A DNA stretch of 64,000 bases. Origin: Peribacillus frigoritolerans. Its GTDB lineage: Bacteria; Bacillota; Bacilli; Bacillales; DSM-1321. Made by a program: the position numbers and the translations under genes. Numbering within the stretch: position 1 is the stretch's first letter; each line of letters opens with the position of its first letter. This document shows positions 9,128 to 17,792 of the stretch, in pieces. Location: positions 1 through 64,000 of the forward strand of contig NZ_JAUUTW010000009.1 in the NCBI RefSeq assembly GCF_030676415.1, read 5' to 3'. A model generated the notes under the pieces. That model worked only from the letters and a program-made list of their open reading frames with translations. It had not been told where the DNA came from and did no database searches.

Positions 9128-9176
9128 CTAGAGTACTAGAGTAGCTAACCCACCTTAAGTATATGGATACATATAC
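9128..9176 (+). promoter_or_regulatory. candidate regulator-binding sites upstream of ipdC
   Basis: CTAGAGTA occurs twice in tandem (9128-9143). The perfect dyad GTATATG-GATA-CATATAC (9159-9176) ends exactly where the -35-like hexamer begins. Position suggests an activator site or an overlapping operator. The divergent PAS/AAA+ protein is the natural candidate. Confidence 0.5.
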
Positions 9177-9201
9177 GGTTAACCTACTTATGTTTGGGTA
9201 T
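9177..9201 (+). promoter_or_regulatory. sigma-B-like promoter of ipdC
   Basis: GGTTAA at 9177, a 13-base spacer, and GGGTAT at 9196. The consensus is GTTTAA-N12-15-GGGTAT, so there is one mismatch in the -35 and a perfect -10. The start codon lies 39 bases downstream. Confidence 0.5.
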
Positions 9202-9240
9202 AAATAAAGTAGAGAGTAATCGATTGAAGGAGTGATTGAC

Positions 9241-10914
9241 TTGGCTGAAAACAGAACCTTGGGACAATATTTATATGACTGCTTAAAAGCAGAAGGCATT
9301 ACAGAGATCTTTGGTGTGCCCGGAGACTATAATTTCTCATTGCTAGATACTTTGGAAGATTACGATGGGATTGAGTTTATTAATGGACGAAATGAACTCA
9401 ATGCTGGATACGCAGCGGACGCTTATGCCCGTGTGAAGGGCATGTCGGCACTCATCACCACCTTTGGTGTCGGTGAAATGAGCGCATGTAATGCAATTGC
9501 TGGCGCGTACAGTGAAAATGTGCCGCTCATACATATTGTCGGCTCGCCAATGTCCATGATGCAACAGGAGAAGGCGCTTGCCCATCATACGTTAATGGAC
9601 GGAGATTTTGATGTTTTCCGTAAGGTTTATGAGCATATCACCAGTTATACGGCGATTCTTACACCAGAAAACGCAGCTAGGGAGATACCGGCTGCAATCA
9701 GGATCGCGAAAGAAAAGAAAAAGCCCGTTTATTTGGTAGTGGCTATCGATCTCGTTGAAAAACCGTTGCTTTCACACAGTGAGGCTTCTGAAAATGTAGC
9801 CCAATCGAATGTCGCTGCGTTGCAGTCAGCAGTGAAGCATATAAAAGGAATGTTAGAACATGTAAACAAAGCTGTTCTGCTTGTCGACGTGAAAACACTT
9901 CGTTATAACTTGCAGAGACCCGTACTGCAGCTCGCTGAGAGGTTAAATGTTCCGGTTGCTTCATTAATGCAGGGAAAAAGCGGGTTTGATGAGAGCCATC
10001 CACAGTATATTGGTGTATACGGCGGAGCTTTCGGAAGTAAGGATGTAACTCAGACTGTTGAAGAAGCGGATTTCATCATAGCCGTTGGTGCTGTTTGGTC
10101 AGACGTCAATACTTCCAAGGGTACAGCAAAGCTTAATCCGTTGAAAATGGTGGAAATTCAACCTGGCACATTAAAAGTGGGGGAAGCCAGTTATATGAAT
10201 GTCAGGGCGGAGGAAATTCTAAATGCGCTCCAGGACATTGGATACCGGCAGAACGAATCTGTTGGAAACATCTCGTTTCCGTATGACACAATGGTGGAAG
10301 ACCCATCAGCACCACTGAAAGCGGCTTCCTATTATCCTCGAATTCAGCAAATGTTGAAAGAAAATGACATTGTGGTCACGGAAACAGGAACATTCTCTTA
10401 TGGCATGTCACAGGTCAGGTTGCCGAAAGGGGCGACCTACATAGCTCAGGGAGGCTGGCAAAGCATTGGATATGCGACGCCCGCAGCTTTCGGTGCTTGT
10501 ATAGCGGATAGAAACCGGCGTGTTCTTTTGTTTACCGGGGACGGCTCGATACAGCTGACAGCACAGGAAATAAGCTCGATGCTGGAGAACGGCTGCAAGC
10601 CCATCGTGTTCATTCTCAACAATAACGGCTATACGATTGAAAAATTCTTAAACGTAAAAGTCGATATAGAAAAACAGAAATACAACGAGATACCAGAGTG
10701 GGATTATACAAAACTGGCTGAAGCGTTTGGTCAAGAGGCATTTACAGCAAGAGTCGAGACTAATGGTGAACTGGATGATGCCATTATAAATGCCCAGGAC
10801 ATGAGCGTCGAAAAACTTTGCCTTATAGAATTGGTCGTGAAAGATCAAATGGATGCACCGGATTATCTGCAAAAAATGAGGAAGTATCTTGAACAGCAAG
10901 AGAAACTAAAGTAA
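9241..10914 (+). CDS. ipdC: thiamine-diphosphate keto-acid decarboxylase (indolepyruvate/pyruvate type)
   Basis: 557 residues, the size of the PDC/IPDC family. Glu52 in RNELNAGYAADAYAR is the cofactor-activating glutamate, the His115-His116 pair in LAHHTLMDGD is typical of 2-keto-acid decarboxylases and absent from acetolactate synthases, and GDGSIQLTAQE with NNNGYTIE about 30 residues later is the ThDP/Mg motif. It decarboxylates a 2-keto acid to an aldehyde; phenylpyruvate, indolepyruvate, branched keto acids or pyruvate are all possible. The start is a TTG at 9241, eight bases after AAGGAG; the upstream GTG lies inside that ribosome-binding site. The divergent TyrR-like regulator favours an aromatic substrate. 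Symbol tentative. Confidence 0.85.
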   Translation: MAENRTLGQYLYDCLKAEGITEIFGVPGDYNFSLLDTLEDYDGIEFINGRNELNAGYAADAYARVKGMSALITTFGVGEMSACNAIAGAYSENVPLIHIVGSPMSMMQQEKALAHHTLMDGDFDVFRKVYEHITSYTAILTPENAAREIPAAIRIAKEKKKPVYLVVAIDLVEKPLLSHSEASENVAQSNVAALQSAVKHIKGMLEHVNKAVLLVDVKTLRYNLQRPVLQLAERLNVPVASLMQGKSGFDESHPQYIGVYGGAFGSKDVTQTVEEADFIIAVGAVWSDVNTSKGTAKLNPLKMVEIQPGTLKVGEASYMNVRAEEILNALQDIGYRQNESVGNISFPYDTMVEDPSAPLKAASYYPRIQQMLKENDIVVTETGTFSYGMSQVRLPKGATYIAQGGWQSIGYATPAAFGACIADRNRRVLLFTGDGSIQLTAQEISSMLENGCKPIVFILNNNGYTIEKFLNVKVDIEKQKYNEIPEWDYTKLAEAFGQEAFTARVETNGELDDAIINAQDMSVEKLCLIELVVKDQMDAPDYLQKMRKYLEQQEKLK

Positions 10915-10918
10915 TGCC

Positions 10919-10947
10919 AAAAGGCCTTCTGTATTGAAGGCTTTTCA
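10919..10947 (+). terminator. intrinsic terminator of ipdC
   Basis: AAAAGGCCTTC, TGTATT, GAAGGCTTTT. The GGCCTTC...GAAGGC core recurs at 11443-11468 at the far end of the repeat that follows. Confidence 0.7.
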
Positions 10948-11054
10948 GTTTGTCGACAAAATGGATTCGTAAGTGTCTCACCCCGTACCTAAGACTAGGT
11001 TATACTTTATGCGTTTTTACTGTTTTATGAAACCCTTACTAAATTGAAGAAGTT

Positions 11055-11471
11055 TTGTGACACTCCTGCTGAAAAACTGGCTTGCCGAGGCCCCGCAGAC
11101 GCTTGCTTTGATGCGGCTTGGCAGACAGTCGGCGGAAAGGGAGCGGATTTCTGAAAACGACTGGAACTTTTTTGAAAGAAAAAAACTATAGGCTAACTTG
11201 CTCTTCTAAACGTCTACAGTCTGACAGGCCTTCTTTGTCTACAGTTTTTTTTGGCTAGTACAAATTTGGACATTGATTTCCACTTCAGGCACTCGCTTTT
11301 CGCGGGCGGTCCGGGAGCCTCCTCGGCGCACTTGCGCCTGTGGGGTCTCCCTTGGACTCGCTATTCCCGCAGAAGTCTCGCACCTTCCGTTCCAATCAAC
11401 TATGTTTAAAAAATTAGATAGAACTCCTTTTGTCTACAAACTGAGGCCTTCTTTGTTGAAGGCCTTTTTTT
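11055..11471. repeat. composite interspersed repeat
   Basis: A GC-rich left part (CTTGCCGAGGCCCCGCAG, then GGCGGAAAGGGAGCGG) and a right part (11270-11400) with CACTCGCTTTTCGCGGGCGG and GGAGCCTCCTCGGC, related to the copy at position 1. GTCTACAGTCTGA lies between (11212) and a GAGGCCTTCTTTGTTGAAGGCC hairpin with a T-run closes it (11442-11471). A 70-codon open frame within is a by-product of the repeat and not a gene. The 11472-11742 stretch beyond it holds nothing I can name. Confidence 0.55.
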
Positions 11472-11742
11472 GTTGGGGAAATTGATACTGTGAACTTGAA
11501 CGGCTTGGAAAATTTTTTCGAGTATAGATTTAGATCAAGGTCAAAAATGGCAAGGTAAAAGAACAGGATATATCCAGAATGATAATACCAGTATCAGTCA
11601 CGGTCATCTCAAAATTAAAACCGGGAATTTTTAAATTAAGAGTATTATAAAAATGTCACGAGATAATAGGGAAAATATCTATTTTTCCTAAGTAGAGAAA
11701 ACCATTCTTTTTACGTTTGGCTATTTCTGTAGATAAGGGAGC

Positions 11743-11879
11743 ATGAAAATGCGTAGAAATGTATCATTAGGTTGTTTATAGAGTCGAATAAAGAAAATCT
11801 CAACAATAATCAGCTATTCATGGATCTCATTGAAGAAAAAGTTCATAAAATGCAAGTGGAAATGCAAACAGGCAGGTGA
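11743..11879 (+). pseudogene. FbpB-like small basic protein, frameshifted
   Basis: An ATG behind AAGGGA opens MKMRRNVSLG and stops after two more codons. In the next frame the reading continues as ESNKENLNNNQLFMDLIEEKV and ends QTGR. Joined, this resembles the FbpB family pattern of Bacillus (basic start, then NKxxLLxDxxxMxxIExxxE), a small iron-sparing regulator. One base lost, or two gained, near 11776 would explain it. Family assignment is from memory of the pattern. Confidence 0.4.
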
Positions 11880-11920
11880 TGAAAGTGTTATTAAGAAAAG
11901 CCTGGTTATTATAACAAACG

Positions 11921-12049
11921 ATGTCCTATCATACAAAAAGGAAGGATGAAATAGCTGAACGAAAGGAATTATCAAGCTTGGAAGGAATCCGGATCAGAAA
12001 ACAACTCAATTATGCGATTATGGAGATGCAAAGGTTAATGCGCGAATGA
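11921..12049 (+). CDS. possible 42-residue charged small protein
   Basis: ATG to TGA, 42 codons, very rich in Lys/Arg/Glu, ending AIMEMQRLMRE, likely one amphipathic helix. No convincing ribosome-binding site precedes the ATG. It lies 40 bases after the FbpB-like remnant and before a good terminator, so the two may once have shared a transcript. No family recognised. Confidence 0.3.
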   Translation: MSYHTKRKDEIAERKELSSLEGIRIRKQLNYAIMEMQRLMRE

Positions 12050-12126
12050 GGATGGATTCAAAAAAGATAATGAGAGGGGGTATAAGCCATATCACCAGTT
12101 TGCAGCAATTTGACATTATGATACGT

Positions 12127-12166
12127 AAAAAAGCGTGTATGATATTTTATCAAAACACGCTTTTTT
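12127..12166. terminator. bidirectional terminator
   Basis: AAAAAAGCGTGT and ACACGCTTTTTT with an inner TGATA/TATCA pairing. It serves the convergent LysM hydrolase gene and whatever is transcribed from the left. Confidence 0.8.
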
Positions 12167-12227
12167 GCTCTTTTATAAGCCTATAGAGTTAATTTTTTAG
12201 CCGACAATCGTTAATTGCCATCATCAT

Positions 12228-13391
12228 TTAGTTAAGAACACGGACTGCCTTTACAAAGCTAGGTCCCCAGTAAGAATTGTTAATGTTAGCGTAGGATACA
12301 CCTTTAGATGTAGAAGCATTCAGCATTTGACCGTTACCTGCATAAATTCCTACATGGTTGATTACACCATCATTATTGGTATCAAAAAATACTAAATCCC
12401 CTTTTTGAAGGGACTTTGAAGATACAGCTGTACCAACGTGTGATTGTGCCACTGAATTTCTAGGCAAGGAAACACCTGCACTTTGGAATGCCCTTAATGT
12501 GAATGAAGAGCAATCAAATACATCAGTGCGTGAAGTGCTCGCACCGTAAACATACTTGGCTCCCATGTATTTAGCGCCAGCTGCCAAAACTTGATCCGCT
12601 TTGGCCGCTTTAGACGGATTTTTAATTGCAGATGCTGATGCTTTCCCAGAAACACGGATGGTTTGGCCTATACGAATACGATCTGAATTAGAAATATTAG
12701 GGTTTATTTTAAGTAAGGCACTAAGGGAAAGGTTATATCTTTTAGCGATGGTTGATAAGGAATCCCCTAATTTAACCACATAAACGTCTGTTGTAATTTT
12801 ATTATTATTATTATCGGGAGTGCTGGTAAGGGAATTAACCTTCAAGACCTGACCGGGAAAAATAAGAGTACTAGTCAAATGGTTTTTAGACTTTAATTGT
12901 TGGATAGTCATATTATTGACTCTGGCAATTTTGTCCAGGCTGTCCCCGGATTTGACTGTATATGTAGCATTTGTTTTAGCCGTAGAGCTAGATGCAGGAG
13001 CTTGTCCGGAAACACGGATGGATTGGCCAATATAAATGCGATCCGAATTGGAAATGTTAGTGTTTAATTTAAGCAGGGCACTAAGTGAAAGGTTGTATCT
13101 TTTAGCAATTTTAGATAAAGTATCCCCCAGTTTAACCACATATTTTTCCGTTTTATTTATATTTTTAGTGTTAAGAGTATTAAATTTCAAGACTTGGCCG
13201 GGAAAAATAAGGTTACTAGTCAAATGGTTTTGAGATTTTAATTGTTGGACAGTTGTATTATTAGCTTTAGAGATTTTATCTAGGGTGTCCCCTGATTTAA
13301 CTTGATAAGAACCAGCATAAGCAGAAGTGCCGGCGATTAGGGTACCTATAATGGTCCCTGCAAGAATGAAAGAGTTTTTAGAATTGTTCAT
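12228..13391 (-). CDS. cell-wall DL-endopeptidase, 4x LysM + NlpC/P60
   Basis: 387 residues. A signal peptide (about 1-26, ending SAYA) is followed by four LysM domains near 28-72, 83-127, 143-187 and 203-247, then a C-terminal NlpC/P60 domain with Cys294 (FDCSSF) and His346 (NHVGIY). LysM 1 resembles 3 and LysM 2 resembles 4 almost word for word, so a two-domain unit has been duplicated. The architecture is that of LytE/LytF/CwlS, which cut D-Glu-meso-DAP links in peptidoglycan during cell separation. In B. subtilis a lytF lies near yhdC and lytE near spoVR, but this copy is far from the yhdC/spoVR homologues here. AGGAGG lies about 12 bases before the ATG. Confidence 0.88.
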   Translation of the reverse strand: MNNSKNSFILAGTIIGTLIAGTSAYAGSYQVKSGDTLDKISKANNTTVQQLKSQNHLTSNLIFPGQVLKFNTLNTKNINKTEKYVVKLGDTLSKIAKRYNLSLSALLKLNTNISNSDRIYIGQSIRVSGQAPASSSTAKTNATYTVKSGDSLDKIARVNNMTIQQLKSKNHLTSTLIFPGQVLKVNSLTSTPDNNNNKITTDVYVVKLGDSLSTIAKRYNLSLSALLKINPNISNSDRIRIGQTIRVSGKASASAIKNPSKAAKADQVLAAGAKYMGAKYVYGASTSRTDVFDCSSFTLRAFQSAGVSLPRNSVAQSHVGTAVSSKSLQKGDLVFFDTNNDGVINHVGIYAGNGQMLNASTSKGVSYANINNSYWGPSFVKAVRVLN

Positions 13392-13623
13392 TTAGGAAAG
13401 TTCCTCCTGATGTGGTAAAAAATTATGTAGCATTTATATTATAAAGGTAAGGCATATAAAAAACATGACCCATTTAAATAAAATTCAACTTTTTCGTCAT
13501 TTCTCAGGTTATTTTGCAGATCTGCCACATTGTGTAGATTCAAGTGGAAGGGCAGTATCCTTTATATCGCATAAAGAGATAACTAGGCTAAAAGAGACTT
13601 CATAAATGGAAGTTTTGAGGTAA

Positions 13624-14150
13624 TTAAAAAGAAAGGTAAGAATAATATAATATCCTTACCTTTCCATGATTAATTTTTAAATATTGTCTATAAACATAGG
13701 GATCGTCAGGTTCTGCGATTTTACTATGTAATGATACTATGAGTAGGGGAATGGTTTTCTTGAATGGCTGATAATAAATGGATTCCAATTCACCTGTCAC
13801 GGAATACCACTCATCATTTTAGGATGCATTCCTTCAAGAAATTCGATTAGCATACCGAATACCCCAGAGTCAGCGACACAGTGAATGACCCCAAAACGAA
13901 ACAGGAATACCTGTTTTTTGGCTAGCTCATCTAAATTGTACGAAAACCCGGTTAACGTTACTTGTTTGCCAGTGAACTTTCCAGGAGAGTAATAGATGGC
14001 TTCTAAATCATTTAGATAGTTTTCATCTGTTAAATGAAGACTATCACGTTCAACTAAGCTTTTGAGCGAGTGATCCATTAAAGTTAAATCTTGTTGAAGA
14101 GCAGAAGCAAAAATTGGTTTTTGCAAAAAAGAGCCCTAAAAACCAGTAAC
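13624..14150 (-). pseudogene. YcgQ-like (TIGR03943/DUF1980) protein, multiply frameshifted
   Basis: The longest open piece (13797-14126, starting at a TTG) holds VTLTGFSYNLDELAKKQVFL, then FRFGVIHCVADSGVFGML, which fits the conserved core of the YcgQ family. Near 13810 the reading jumps frame and goes on DEWYSVTGELESIYYQPFKK and later PDDPYVYRQY, the expected family C-terminus. At the other end YWFLGLFFAKP is also out of frame, across a run of A's near 14120. Most of the N-terminal membrane part is missing. The partner permease (YcgR type) is not beside it. At least two frameshifts plus loss of the N-terminus mark it as dead. Confidence 0.65.
13626..13664 (-). terminator. minus-strand hairpin terminator
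   Basis: GAAAGGTAAG/CTTACCTTTC arms with, on the minus strand, TTTTTAATTA after the stem. It ends the YcgQ-like remnant. Confidence 0.6.
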
Positions 14151-14272
14151 ATCTTTAGGTAACTCAAGTGATACTCTACATGTGATTGTATTAGTTTGGG
14201 AAATAAAAGGTAATATATGAGTCTTATAGAAAATATATTTTTAAAAATCTATATGGATGAGAGGAATATTTC

Positions 14273-14593
14273 ATGATTAGTGAAAAGAGCAAAGAAATCA
14301 TTGAAAATTATATTATGACCTACAATTCGTTTGATATTGAAAGTATGGTTAGACTCCTTCATAAAGATATACTGTTTAGGAATTTCACCAATGGCGAAAT
14401 GAACACACAGACCAGAGGAATACAAGAGTTTAGAGAATTGTCGGAAAAGTCATCAAGAATTTTTTCTTATCGTCGTCAGACAGTTATTGACTATAATGCT
14501 ATAGATGATAAAGCAGAAGTACAAATTGATTATGAAGCAATACTGGCTGTTGATTTGCCTAACGGATTAAAGAGTGAGATAAGATTCAATTAA
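14273..14593 (+). CDS. SnoaL/NTF2-like protein, probably frameshifted near the end
   Basis: 106 residues as read. ENYIMTYNSFDIESMVRLLHKDILFRNF and the beta-rich remainder are typical of SnoaL/NTF2-like folds (ketosteroid-isomerase-like ligand pocket). AGAGGA precedes the ATG. The frame ends SEIRFN, but shifting by one base at 14585-14587 continues as QLKGKSIFGLNEGKISLIED and stops at 14653-14655. That tail is just what the last strands of the fold should look like. One lost T in the TTC codon would explain it, so the true gene probably ran to 14655 (about 127 residues). Function unknown. Confidence 0.55.
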   Translation: MISEKSKEIIENYIMTYNSFDIESMVRLLHKDILFRNFTNGEMNTQTRGIQEFRELSEKSSRIFSYRRQTVIDYNAIDDKAEVQIDYEAILAVDLPNGLKSEIRFN

Positions 14594-14781
14594 AAGGAAA
14601 GTCCATATTTGGACTTAATGAAGGAAAAATATCATTAATTGAAGATTATAGGTAAGAGCATCTAACGTTTATTGCGCTAACGTAATTCTTTAGTTCAATA
14701 TGCATGTACAGGCTTGATTCAACAAAAAGGGGCGATTGTTGAAGAACATTTAGTTTTGGGGAAAATGAATATATGATAAAA

Positions 14782-14861
14782 AAGATTAAACAACTTTTTG
14801 AACACCGTTCTATTTTCGAACGGTGTTCTCTGTGTTTGAAGTGCTAAGATTAAACAACTTT
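14782..14861. repeat. 16-bp direct repeats flanking a hairpin
   Basis: AAGATTAAACAACTTT occurs at 14782-14797 and 14846-14861. Between them lies the perfect hairpin GAACACCGTTC-TATTTTC-GAACGGTGTTC (14800-14828). It might be a small inserted element with duplicated target. The rest of 14656-15016 holds no clear gene. Confidence 0.45.
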
Positions 14862-15016
14862 ATTGTAAGTGAACAGTTAAGGAGAGTTTAATAATGTAAC
14901 GAATTATTTTGGAAGATGAAAAGAAAGGTAAAGGGGATGAAATAGCGACAAGTTATTAATATTTTCCTTTGTTCTTTTGTGGCTATGTCTGCCTCTAGCT
15001 ATATTCACAATGCCAA

Positions 15017-15175
15017 TTAATCAGGTCGTCCAGGAAAGAGCTCCATAACACTCTTTGCTGGTTTACTTTTCCCGACTGTACGCATAACTTCCTTCATTGT
15101 CTTGTACATAGCTATTATTTCTTTCGGATGTATTATCCCCTCAGAGTGTAACGGCCAAAGAATGCCTGTAGCCAT
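15017..15175 (-). CDS. possible 52-residue small protein
   Basis: ATG to TAA on the minus strand, 30 bases downstream of the DNA glycosylase stop. The composition looks coding: MATGILWPLHSEG at the start, a charged middle with KEIIAMYKTMKEVMRT, and MELFPGRPD at the end. The ribosome-binding site is weak (AAGAGAG). It might share the glycosylase transcript. I do not recognise a family. Confidence 0.35.
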   Translation of the reverse strand: MATGILWPLHSEGIIHPKEIIAMYKTMKEVMRTVGKSKPAKSVMELFPGRPD

Positions 15176-15204
15176 TTATACTGCTCTCTTAGGAGGGGAT
15201 AAGA

Positions 15205-15837
15205 TCACGGGGTTTTTTTCGGTACCCCTTTATTAATTAGGTTTTTACGGGATATAAACGGATTGTCGGTAACCCAGAAACGCCAAGGGTAATCTTTTGC
15301 TACCCCGGAGTTGTCAATTCCGATGCGGGGGCCGCTGGATATATATTCAGGCTGTTTTCCAGAAGCTAGATATAGCGGGGGATCCGTAAAAGATCGACCA
15401 TAATCTTCCATAGTGATGCCTAGTGCCTTAGTTAGCTTCCCTGGTCCATCGGTCCATTTACGAATATCGGCAATTCCGCGTCTTTCATGCATTAACTCGA
15501 GCCCTGAATAGGGTTCAACCGCCCGAATTAAAATGGCTTCCGGATTTTCAGGCCCTCCGCTTACGACATTGACCAGTGTATGTGTGTGCATGACGTATGT
15601 ATATATCAAACCGGAATTTCCGAACATCACTTCCGTCCGTTTTGTCCTTCTATTTCCAAAACTATGTGCGGCCCTGTCCCCAGGTCCAATATAGGCCTCT
15701 GTTTCAACAATGAATCCAGAAGCGGTTCCATCCGCTGTTTCTTTTACAATCAGGCAGCCAAGAAGGGATTTTGCCAGTTCAAGCGTGGGCTGCTGATAAA
15801 AATCAGCAGGCAAAATTGAATGGTTCATCTTGTTCAT
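15205..15837 (-). CDS. DNA-3-methyladenine glycosylase (AAG/MPG family)
   Basis: 210 residues, the size of B. subtilis YxlJ. The family signature VETEAYIGPGDRAAHSFGNRRTKRTEVMFG spans about residues 45-75; its Glu and the following VNVVSGGPENPEAILIRAVEP and DGPGKLTKALGI blocks form the base-flipping active site. The enzyme removes alkylated purines in base-excision repair. The conserved aromatic stretch usually reading Y-x-Y-x-x-Y-G is YTYVMHTHTL here, somewhat divergent. I chose ATG 15837 behind GGGGTGAT; an upstream in-frame start at 15882 lacks such a site. Confidence 0.88.
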   Translation of the reverse strand: MNKMNHSILPADFYQQPTLELAKSLLGCLIVKETADGTASGFIVETEAYIGPGDRAAHSFGNRRTKRTEVMFGNSGLIYTYVMHTHTLVNVVSGGPENPEAILIRAVEPYSGLELMHERRGIADIRKWTDGPGKLTKALGITMEDYGRSFTDPPLYLASGKQPEYISSGPRIGIDNSGVAKDYPWRFWVTDNPFISRKNLINKGVPKKTP

Positions 15838-15910
15838 AGTATCACCCCATTTAGTCTCATACAGGTAAAATTCCCTTATCAATGAAAAAAAAACATAGGA
15901 TGGAAGGGTT

Positions 15911-15940
15911 TAAAAAGGCCGGCTGAATTATCAGCCGGTC
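15911..15940 (-). terminator. terminator of the MFS exporter gene
   Basis: CCGGCTGA-ATTA-TCAGCCGG; on the minus strand TTTTT follows the stem. Confidence 0.8.
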
Positions 15941-15952
15941 CCGAGCAAATTT

Positions 15953-17533
<1,581 letters not shown>

Positions 17534-17559
17534 CTAGTACTGTATTCCTTATTCGCCTG

Positions 17560-17605
17560 TGACTGGTAGGTCAAAATTATAAATCTCAAATGACCATTTA
17601 GTCAA
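17560..17605 (-). promoter_or_regulatory. sigma-A promoter with two TGAC-N6-GTCA operators
   Basis: On the minus strand TTGACT (17600-17605), an 18-base spacer and TATAAT (17576-17581). TGACCATTTAGTCA (17591-17604) overlaps the -35; TGACTGGTAGGTCA (17560-17573) lies just past the -10. The centres are 31 bp apart, about three helical turns. Confidence 0.75.
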
Positions 17606-17792
17606 CGTTTTTTTCGCTGAATAATTCAATTGCATGAAGGATTGTTTTCGAAAGGTAGATATCATATCAACTAAGTAATTCGACCAGAAATAACTAAATC
17701 CTTCCTGATTAATATCCCCAGCGTGTTTCCATTTACCATATTAGTTATAATAAGAAGGAATATAGATGAACTTATGATTGGAAGTGTAAGAT

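Noticed and set aside
8976-9240. -24/-12 (sigma-54) promoter between the AAA+ regulator and ipdC
   Set aside because: I looked on both strands for GG-N10-GC within a TGGCAC/TTGCA context; the closest string, near 9079-9090, has the wrong spacing.
11273-11485. 70-codon open frame in the GC-rich repeat
   Set aside because: The frame is produced by the interspersed repeat, has no ribosome-binding site and runs through the closing hairpin.
14930-15200. Plus-strand MFS-like gene remnant
   Set aside because: A hydrophobic stretch can be read, but it is antisense to the more protein-like 52-codon minus-strand frame and needs several frame changes.
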